This document shows, piece by piece, positions 58,519 to 64,000 of a stretch of DNA of 64,000 nt. The position numbers were made by a program, and so were the translations under genes. Below the pieces are notes generated by a model. That model made no database searches. It was not told the origin of the DNA and saw only the letters and a list, made by a program, of their open reading frames with translations. Each line of letters begins with the position of its first letter. Position 1 is the first letter of the stretch. This DNA comes from Kribbella aluminosa (lineage in GTDB: Bacteria > Actinomycetota > Actinomycetes > Propionibacteriales > Kribbellaceae). The DNA lies in assembly GCF_017876295.1 (NCBI RefSeq), contig NZ_JAGINT010000002.1, forward strand, positions 1,240,001 to 1,304,000, written 5' to 3'.

Positions 58519-59748
58519 TCAGAGGATCCACGGGCGGGCTCCGGGGTCGATCGGGAGCAGGCGGGCGGCGATCGCCTCGGACGGGCCCGGGGCGACGACG
58601 GCGAGGGCGTCGGCGACCGCCGGGCCGCGGAGCATGGCAGCCCCGTCGTGGCCGACCGGTACGGCGCCCTGTGCGGTGAGGCGGATCGGGACGAGGCGGG
58701 TGTTGGTGGGGTGGCAGGTGATGCCGCCCGGTACGGCGATGTTGGCAAGCGTGGCGAGGGGGAGTCCGCGCATGCGGGTGATCGCGGCGACGCCCAGGGT
58801 CAGGAACGCGACGAGCGCGGCGTGCGGGTTGCCCGGGAGGCCGAGGACCAGGCGGCCGTCGGGTAGCTGGGCGAGCGCCTGCGGGTGACCCGGGCGGCAG
58901 GCGACACCGTCGACGATCAGGTCGGCGTCGAGTTCGGTGAGCACGGCGCGGAGGTGGTCGGCGGGGCCGGACGCCGAGGAGCCGGAGACGAGGACGAGCT
59001 CGGCCTGGGTCTCCTTCAGGGCCTTGACCAGGGCGTCGCGGTCGTCTCGCAGGTGCGTGAGCGGTCCGTTGCGGGCGCCGGCGCGGGTGATCAGGCCGGG
59101 GAGCATCGGGCCGATGGCGTCGCGGATGCGGCCGGGGGAGGACGGGCCGCGGTGGACGAGTTCGTCGCCGGTGATGACGGCTGCGACTGTGGGTGGTGGG
59201 ACGACCGTGAGCCGGTTGAGTCCGACGGTCGCGGCGAGCCCGAGCACGGCCGGGTCGACCACGATCCCCGCCGGGAGCAGCTGGTCGCCGGGCTTGCACT
59301 CCTCGCCGGTACGCCGGATGTGCCGCCCTTCCTTCGCCGGCCCCTCCAGCCGGTCGCCGCTCACGACCGCATCCTCCGACCGTACGACGCAGGTCGCCCC
59401 CACCGGCACGGTCGCGCCCGTCACAATCCCGGTCGCCTCGCCGTCCTCCAACGTCCCAGGCTCCGCGACCCCTGCCGCTACATGCCCGACGATCCGCCAG
59501 GGCCCGTCCCCGCGTACGGCGTACCCGTCCATGGCCGACCGATCCACCGCCGGCACCGCCACGGGCGCCACCAACGGCGTCCCCAGCACGCACCCGTCCG
59601 CATCCCCCAGCCCCCGAGAAGCCACCACTCCCGGCCGCGCCACCGCATACGCCAACTGCCGAGCCACATCCCACGCCACAGCATCCCGCCGCCTGCGCAC
59701 GTCAATTCCCCCGGGCCTGTCCTCCACACACCCACCCTCTCCAACCAT
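58519..59748 (-). CDS. Molybdopterin molybdenumtransferase, MoeA-like
   Basis: A 409-residue MoeA-family enzyme that inserts molybdate into adenylylated molybdopterin. It has VPAVDRSAMDGYAVRGDGPW (the conserved S-x-MDGYA), TGIVTGATVPVGA with AVVRSEDAV-like CVVRSEDAVV, and VLGLPGNPHAALVAFLTLG for the ligand pocket. The usual GTGDE motif reads VITGDELV, and the central GGVS-like motif reads VSGSSASGPAD. ATG 59748 is used; GTG 59727 is possible. It lies next to formate dehydrogenase remnants and was probably part of that molybdoenzyme operon. Confidence 0.85.
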   Translation of the reverse strand: MVGEGGCVEDRPGGIDVRRRRDAVAWDVARQLAYAVARPGVVASRGLGDADGCVLGTPLVAPVAVPAVDRSAMDGYAVRGDGPWRIVGHVAAGVAEPGTLEDGEATGIVTGATVPVGATCVVRSEDAVVSGDRLEGPAKEGRHIRRTGEECKPGDQLLPAGIVVDPAVLGLAATVGLNRLTVVPPPTVAAVITGDELVHRGPSSPGRIRDAIGPMLPGLITRAGARNGPLTHLRDDRDALVKALKETQAELVLVSGSSASGPADHLRAVLTELDADLIVDGVACRPGHPQALAQLPDGRLVLGLPGNPHAALVAFLTLGVAAITRMRGLPLATLANIAVPGGITCHPTNTRLVPIRLTAQGAVPVGHDGAAMLRGPAVADALAVVAPGPSEAIAARLLPIDPGARPWIL

Positions 59749-59837
59749 CCCCCCATTGTCGAACCAACCCCGCCCAGCGGGTGTGGTTGATGTTGTGTGC
59801 CCAGCGCTCGCTGTCTCGCCCGGGGTGGGGTGGGTCT

Positions 59838-60053
59838 TGGGGTGTGGAGTTGTTGCGCGGCTAGGGCTGCGGGAGGGGCGAGGTCTGTGGCGCCGGAGTT
59901 GGCGTGGTTGATCAGGGCCTGTTTCATGCGGGGGTCCCAGACCGCGTTCATGTGGTTGGCGATGGCGGTGGCGGGCTCCGCGAGGGAGCGGTGGGCGAAC
60001 TGCGCGGCGATCTCGTTGGCGGGCCGGACGTGCGTCGGAACGCCGCCGCCCAT
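59838..60053 (-). pseudogene. Formate dehydrogenase delta subunit (FdsD) remnant
   Basis: From ATG 60053, HVRPANEIAAQFAHRSLAEP, TAIANHMNAVWDPRMKQALI and AALAAQQLH match the FdsD family over about 70 residues. The expected stop is gone: the frame stays open to 59478, through 270 bases of the moeA-like gene in another frame. Its own start overlaps the fdsA remnant. It is probably non-functional, although a 72-residue core is intact. Confidence 0.6.
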
Positions 60054-60056
60054 CGG

Positions 60057-60410
60057 TTGCCCTCAGCAACTACCGTCCGCCCCACCCGGCTGGACAGCGT
60101 GATCACGTCGCCGTCGGTCACCTCATGCACCTCGGCGTCGTGCGGATAAATCTTCAGCACGTCCTCCGGATGCCACGCCACGTTCGCCGTACGCCGCGTC
60201 TGCGCTCCGACGTTGTACTGCGACAGGATCCGCCCCGGTCGTCAGGATCAGCGGGAACTTCCGCGTCGACCGCTCCGACGTCTTCACGTACACGGTGTCC
60301 ATGAACCGCCCCTTGGCGCGGGTGAACTCGTGCATGATCGGCGTACCGTCCGGATGCTCGGCCTCGCACAGCCATTGGATCGACCCGAGCTCGTCCAGCT
60401 TCCCGAACGA
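60057..60410 (-). pseudogene. Formate dehydrogenase alpha subunit (FdsA) C-terminal remnant
   Basis: Minus-strand reading gives SFGKLDELGSIQWLCEAEHP, GTPIMHEFTRAKGRFMDTVY and KFPLILTTG; after a one-base shift near 60235 it continues RILSQYNVGAQTRRTANVAW, HPEDVLKIYPHDAEVHEVTD and ISSRVG-like LSSRVGRTVV, where the molybdopterin-dinucleotide-binding domain breaks off. The large N-terminal part, with its Fe-S and active-site regions, is absent. A clear broken gene. Confidence 0.78.
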
Positions 60411-60749
60411 CCCTGCACCGGGCAGTTCGCGGGCCCGGGGACCGGGTTGGGGTGGATTGCCTCCCGGAGCGGGTCGCGATCCTCCCCAAGGCGGCTTTTC
60501 CGGGACGTTTGTGTGCACGTTCGACAGGTAGAGCACCGGCGAGACACCGTACGCGCGATCCCGATCACGCTCAGGTGCACTACCCGACAGGCCGACACCT
60601 CCTGTCGAGAATGCACGCCACCCCGGGTTGCAGGACCGGTGCGGCGGGTGGTGCGCTGGGGGCGGTTGGCCTGGGCTGTTATGTGAGGCTGTACGCCGGG
60701 CCGTAGGGTGTTCGGACGGTGCTTCGGGAACGCCCAGTAGCGGTCGCCG
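60411..60749. other. Non-coding junction between fdsA and ddl remnants
   Basis: No frame here gives a recognisable protein on either strand; the fdsA match ends at 60410 and the ligase match at 60750. It is probably scrambled remnant sequence. Confidence 0.4.
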
Positions 60750-61140
60750 TACGACCAGGCCCGCGCAGAGGAGCACCTCGAAGGCCTCGATCGCCGTACG
60801 GCGCAACCGCGCCGCGAGCCCGGTATCGAGCGGCGCCGGTACGACGAACCGCGTGGCGCCGCTGTCGTACTTCGCGGCGGCGTTGAAGAACGGCTGCTCC
60901 GGATCCGGGTGGATCTCCAGCGCCGGCGCGGTCTCGATCCGTCCGTCGGGGAACTCCAGCACCGCAAGGTCGATCTCCCGGCCGACCATCTACCGCTCCA
61001 CCAGGATCAGGTGCGGCTTCCGCGATCGCAGCGAGCGACGACGGAAGGTTCGTCGCGTGCTGCCCGTCCTTCCAGTTGCCCTCGGCATCGATCACCATCG
61101 GGATCGCCGGGTGGCCGAGCAGCTCGACCGCCTCCGCCGG
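60750..61140 (-). pseudogene. D-alanine--D-alanine ligase (ATP-grasp) remnant
   Basis: Minus strand: HPAIPMVIDAEGNWKDGQHA, then after a frameshift KPHLILVER, an in-frame TAG (60990-60992) and MVGREIDLAVLEFPDGRIET, PALEIHPDPEQPFFNAAAKY and AARLRRTAIEAFEVLLCAGL. The middle blocks are the ATP-grasp ligase domain of Ddl (E-x-EI-VAVL, AKY). Frameshift, stop codon and missing C-terminus make it a pseudogene. Nothing further is recognisable from 61141 to 61335. Confidence 0.75.
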
Positions 61141-61335
61141 TCCGGCGATCCCACGGGTTCGGGCGGTGGTGGGACTGGACGAGGTACCTGCCGATCGTTG
61201 TTGTTTCCGGCAACGATCGGCATCATCGGAGTGCGGACGGATGTCTGTCGCCGCCGAGGACGACGCTGGTATGACGCACCTCATCCCGGTGAATGAATTC
61301 ACCCGGTCCGCCGAACTTTCCCCGATACTGGACCG

Positions 61336-61875
61336 GTGGAAGCCACCGATCACCTGAACGACTCGCTGACGGCCGCGATCGCGCTGGCGAACACCTTCGG
61401 CTCGGCGATGCGCCAAGGCCGCCCGGCCCGTGCTGCGGACGCCGCATCCGTCGACGCCGTACTGCGGCTGACCACGAAGCGCCCGCCGGCCGTCGACCCA
61501 AGCGACTACGCGGCCGGCGCGAAGACGCTGTACGACGCGCTCAGCACCCTGCCGGACGTCGACGCGGCCGCGGCGCTCGTGAACCTGCTGCTCCAGCAGA
61601 CCAAGGCGGCGCCGCAGCTAACCCGCGACGTGGGCGAGCCGTGGCACCTGCACTTCGGCAACCCGGAGGCCGCGGCCGGCTGGCTCGCCGAGTTCGCGAC
61701 CGCCGTCGCGATGCTGCTTGGGAGCGACGAACTGGAGCGGGTACGGCGCTGTGCGGCGGCGCGCTGCGACGACCTGTTCCTGGACTCGACCCGCAACCGC
61801 ACCCAGCGGTTCTGCTCAACCGCCTGCCAGAACCGGACCAAGGTCGCTGCGCACCGGGCCAAGGCGAGCACCTGA
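61336..61875 (+). CDS. CGNR zinc-finger protein with ABATE-type N-domain
   Basis: A 179-residue protein. The N-terminal two thirds match the ABATE helical domain; the C-terminal zinc knuckle is RRCAAARCDDLFLDSTRN, then RTQRFCSTACQNRTKVAAHR. The four Cys are kept but the eponymous CGNR reads CQNR. Proteins of this family are thought to be stress-linked DNA-binding regulators. Starts at GTG 61336 with no good ribosome-binding site. Its last 60 bases overlap the converging GNAT gene. Confidence 0.85.
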   Translation: MEATDHLNDSLTAAIALANTFGSAMRQGRPARAADAASVDAVLRLTTKRPPAVDPSDYAAGAKTLYDALSTLPDVDAAAALVNLLLQQTKAAPQLTRDVGEPWHLHFGNPEAAAGWLAEFATAVAMLLGSDELERVRRCAAARCDDLFLDSTRNRTQRFCSTACQNRTKVAAHRAKAST

Positions 61876-62529
61876 CGCCGTCACCATCGTCGCCTCGGCC
61901 GTCCAGCCGAGGCGACGGTACAAATGGAAACCGTCGGTGGTCGCCATCAACAGACCGGTCCGTGCCCCGCGTTCGATCCCTCGCCCGGCCAGCGCGCCCA
62001 TCACCACACTGCCGAGCCCGCGCCGCCGGTGCGCCGGATCGGTCTGGATGTCGTGCATCACGGCATCCGATCCGACGATCGCCGCCATCCCGTGGGCCGC
62101 GACGGCGCCGTCCCACGTCAGCAGGTGAACGTACTCGAGCGGCCCATCGGACCCCAGCCTGAGCCGATAGCCGTCGCCCGCCTGCCCCACCTGCGCCCTC
62201 TGCACTCCCTGCGGGTGGGGCGGCGGGTAGGGGTGTGGGTGGTGCTGGAGGTCGATCGACATCAGCGTCTTCCGCTCGTCGAACGGCTCGACGCCCGCAG
62301 CCAATAGCTGACCCGCGACCCGGTCGCCGGTCTGTGTGGTCACCGTCAGCCAGGTCTCCTCCGGCAGGGACGACGCCAGCCGATCCACCGTCGCCGCGTC
62401 GTCGGTGCGGGTGAACAGTTCGCGGTCACGCCCGGGCAGACGCAGTACGGCGGCGTACGCGTCGGGGTACTCGATCACCGGCTCCAGGCCGCGGCAGAGC
62501 CGCCAGCCTTCCAGCCATCGCCTCATCAT
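61816..62529 (-). CDS. GNAT-family N-acetyltransferase
   Basis: A 237-residue protein. The C-terminal half has the acetyl-CoA-binding motif DIQTDPAHRRRGLGSVVMGA (Q/RxxGxG/A) and LLMATTDGFHLYRRLGWTAE. The N-terminal 110 residues are a second, degenerate GNAT-like part. Acceptor unknown. Starts at ATG 62529, just downstream of a 30-bp palindrome that may regulate it. Confidence 0.85.
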   Translation of the reverse strand: MMRRWLEGWRLCRGLEPVIEYPDAYAAVLRLPGRDRELFTRTDDAATVDRLASSLPEETWLTVTTQTGDRVAGQLLAAGVEPFDERKTLMSIDLQHHPHPYPPPHPQGVQRAQVGQAGDGYRLRLGSDGPLEYVHLLTWDGAVAAHGMAAIVGSDAVMHDIQTDPAHRRRGLGSVVMGALAGRGIERGARTGLLMATTDGFHLYRRLGWTAEATMVTASGARLGPVRSDLGPVLAGG

Positions 62530-62539
62530 GCCGATGATT

Positions 62540-62569
62540 GTAACTGACTATCGCGAGATAGACAGTTAC
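62540..62569. promoter_or_regulatory. 30-bp palindrome between the ROK and GNAT genes
   Basis: GTAACTG-A-CTATC-GCGA-GATAG-A-CAGTTAC: arms match at 12 of 13 positions around GCGA. It overlaps the stop codon of the ROK gene (62566-62568) and ends 11 bases before the GNAT start, so it sits where a repressor would block the GNAT promoter. Confidence 0.6.
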
Positions 62570-63711
62570 TCGATGCCGAGGACGAAGGTCTGGATCGCGA
62601 CCACGGCCGCGCCCCGGGCCCATTCGCTGAAGTCGGCCGGCTGCAGCACCATCGGCAGCTCGGCGGCGGACGGGTGCCGGTCCGCGTGCAGGCCGGCCAG
62701 CAGCTCCTCGCGCGCGACCTCGGCGAGCCGGATGCCCTCGCCGCCGAGGACGACGAGCCCGGGCATCGTGAAGTTCGCGGCCGCGGCGATCAGCTTGCCG
62801 AGAGCACGACCCGCGCGCCCGACGACCTCGCGCGCGACCGGATCGCCCTTCGCCGCGAGATCGAGCGCCTCGTCGTACCCGACGCTCCGGCCCAGCGCCG
62901 TACCGAGCTGGCCGGTGATCGCGCCGACCGTGAGCAGGCTGAGCGCGCAGCCGCGGTGGCCGCGGTCGCAGAGCGGGCCGTCGGGGAGCAGCGGGTGGTG
63001 CCCGATCAGGCCGAGCGTGACGTCCGGGCTGTCCACGACCCGGTTGTGGACGACCAGCCCGTATCCGACGCCGGCGCCGATGGTGAGCAGGACGAAGCGG
63101 TCCGAGTTCCGGCCGGCGCCGAACCAGTGCGTGGCCTCGGTCAGCGAGGTCAGGTCGTTCGCGAGCACGATCGGGACGGCGGTGTGCGCGGCGAGGATCT
63201 CACCGAACGGTACGTCGACCCAGTTCAGGTACGGCCCCCAGCGGACCTCGGAGCGGTTCGCGATCCGGCCGCCGATCGAGACGCCGAGTCCGGTGAGCGC
63301 CCGGCCGCCGGGGACCTGGAGCTGCAGCTCGTCGGTGATCTCGAGGACCAGGTCCGCGACGGCGGACGGCGTCTGGTCGACGATCGGGCGCTCGACGCTG
63401 GCCAGGACGTCGGCGCGCAGGGTGGTCAGTACGCCGATCGCGGAGTCGCCGGTGAGCTTGATCCCGGCGAAGTGGTGCGCGGTCGCGTCCAGATCGAGCG
63501 GTTGCGACGGCCGGCCGACCCGGGAGTCGGTGGGACCGCCCTCGACCTCGACCAGCAGACCGGACTCCACCATCGGCTTCGTCAGCCGGGTGAGGCTTCC
63601 GGGCGACAGCCCCACGCGCCGGGACAACTCGGCCCGCGACAACGGCCCGTCCAGCAGGATCTCCAGCGCGACCTGCCGCGAGGGCCCCGCCAACGGCCGC
63701 CACTCACCCAT
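62566..63711 (-). CDS. ROK-family transcriptional regulator/sugar kinase-like
   Basis: A 381-residue protein: N-terminal winged helix (LSRAELSRRVGLSPGSLTRL) and a ROK domain with ALTGLGVSIGGRI, PIVLANDLTSLTEATHWFGA, VLLTIGAGVGYGLVVHNRVV and the zinc-site region LCDRGHRGCALS. The zinc site lacks one of the usual cysteines (CxCGxxGC reduced to CDRGHRGC). The DNA-binding half marks it as a NagC/XylR-type regulator of sugar use. ATG 63711 is the family start. Confidence 0.9.
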   Translation of the reverse strand: MGEWRPLAGPSRQVALEILLDGPLSRAELSRRVGLSPGSLTRLTKPMVESGLLVEVEGGPTDSRVGRPSQPLDLDATAHHFAGIKLTGDSAIGVLTTLRADVLASVERPIVDQTPSAVADLVLEITDELQLQVPGGRALTGLGVSIGGRIANRSEVRWGPYLNWVDVPFGEILAAHTAVPIVLANDLTSLTEATHWFGAGRNSDRFVLLTIGAGVGYGLVVHNRVVDSPDVTLGLIGHHPLLPDGPLCDRGHRGCALSLLTVGAITGQLGTALGRSVGYDEALDLAAKGDPVAREVVGRAGRALGKLIAAAANFTMPGLVVLGGEGIRLAEVAREELLAGLHADRHPSAAELPMVLQPADFSEWARGAAVVAIQTFVLGIE

Positions 63712-63872
63712 TGCGCCAGCGTAACGTGGCAGCGTCGGCGGGGTCCGGGCTTGTGACGCCGAGACGTGACCCGGTCCGCGGTACTGGCCGCACAAGTCCC
63801 GGCGTCAGGCTCACCCCGCAGTATGCAACGGTTCGCCGCCGGTGGCTGCCGGACAACGGTGTCAGATTGCCG

Positions 63873-64000
63873 CTAGTGCGGGAGTCTGCGCGTATCGATG
63901 AGCTGCTGCGCGACGTCGCGCAGTTTGGTGTTGGTGTCCTGCGAGTACCGCTTGAGGATCGCGAACGCCCGGTCGCCGTCCACGTCGAAGCGCTCCATCA
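63873..64000 (-). CDS. ANTAR-domain protein, C-terminal end (truncated by window edge)
   Basis: Only the last 41 residues are in the window: MERFDVDGDRAFAILKRYSQ followed by NTKLRDVAQQLIDTRRLPH. The A-x-x-x-L-x-x-x-S and K/V-R-D-VA pattern is the ANTAR domain, which binds paired RNA hairpins to prevent transcription termination; actinobacterial members often carry a GAF domain in front. The rest lies beyond the window. The 161 bases between it and the ROK gene show no other gene. Confidence 0.78.
   Translation of the reverse strand, partial: MERFDVDGDRAFAILKRYSQDTNTKLRDVAQQLIDTRRLPH

Noticed and set aside
34663..61216. Recurrent GTTGC-N5-GCAAC mini-hairpins (near 34665, 35822, 60062, 61200)
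   Set aside because: Each lies within coding or remnant sequence reading Val-Ala-x-x-Asn; stems are short and inconsistent, so chance and codon bias explain them.
1..64000. tRNA, rRNA or mobile-element genes
   Set aside because: I found no cloverleaf-like sequence, no rRNA signature and no transposase or integrase motif on either strand, although I could not run a dedicated search.

Overview
The window is very high-GC DNA with many GTG starts, ATGA/GTGA stop-start overlaps, F420-type (LLM) oxidoreductases, a DUF574 methyltransferase, an ANTAR protein and a glgX-treY-treZ operon. This points to a soil actinomycete, most likely Kribbella or a close relative in the Propionibacteriales (inference; no 16S or housekeeping marker is present). 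It reads as ordinary chromosome. I see no phage, insertion sequence, CRISPR array, rRNA or tRNA.

Layout. 1-5.1 kb: end of an AlkD-like repair gene, an MFS exporter with a lipoprotein, a DUF4397 surface protein with a lipoprotein sortase, and a YciO/Sua5 protein. 5.1-8.3 kb: two divergent paralogous nitroreductases sharing one operator, then a decaying stretch (glycosidase-like, LLM and LysR remnants) holding a stand-alone LigD phosphoesterase domain. 8.5-11 kb: an MFS exporter fused to a DivIVA-like coiled coil. 11.7-19 kb: a tight five-gene operon (SWIM protein, DUF5691, MoxR AAA+ ATPase, DUF5682, VWA) resembling the E. coli yehL-yehM-yehP-yehQ genes. 19-25.5 kb: YCII protein, two glycosyltransferase-type genes, a large secreted subtilase and a frameshifted membrane protein. 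25.5-28.7 kb: TetR + LLM oxidoreductase, and malate synthase.

28.7-39 kb: a complete peptide-type ABC importer operon on the + strand facing, on the - strand, a regulator, a deacetylase-like enzyme and a DegT aminotransferase. A shared TTACGG/CCGTAA-type motif suggests that these form one regulon. 39-40.8 kb: a VapBC pair whose toxin carries one amber codon, a cupin and a trypsin-like protease. 41-47.3 kb: glgX-treY-treZ, converting glycogen to trehalose. 47.4-52.3 kb: a DUF574 methyltransferase, a penicillin-acylase/siderophore-acetyltransferase fusion under an iron box, a deleted GNAT gene and a TMEM175 channel.

52.3-58.4 kb: a GH51 arabinofuranosidase with its LacI regulator, an aldo/keto reductase, a PLP aminotransferase beside a long hairpin, a MerR regulator and a SRPBCC protein. 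58.5-61.2 kb: an intact moeA-like gene followed by the wreck of a formate dehydrogenase (fdsA, fdsD) and a D-Ala-D-Ala ligase. 61.3-64 kb: a CGNR protein, a GNAT acetyltransferase, a ROK regulator and the end of an ANTAR regulator.

The strongest leads for unusual biology are the iron-box acylase/acetyltransferase fusion, the YehL-type MoxR operon whose moxR ribosome-binding site and start codon lie inside a 21-bp inverted repeat, the MFS-coiled-coil fusion, and the uncharacterised deacetylase/aminotransferase/regulator cluster with its ABC importer.
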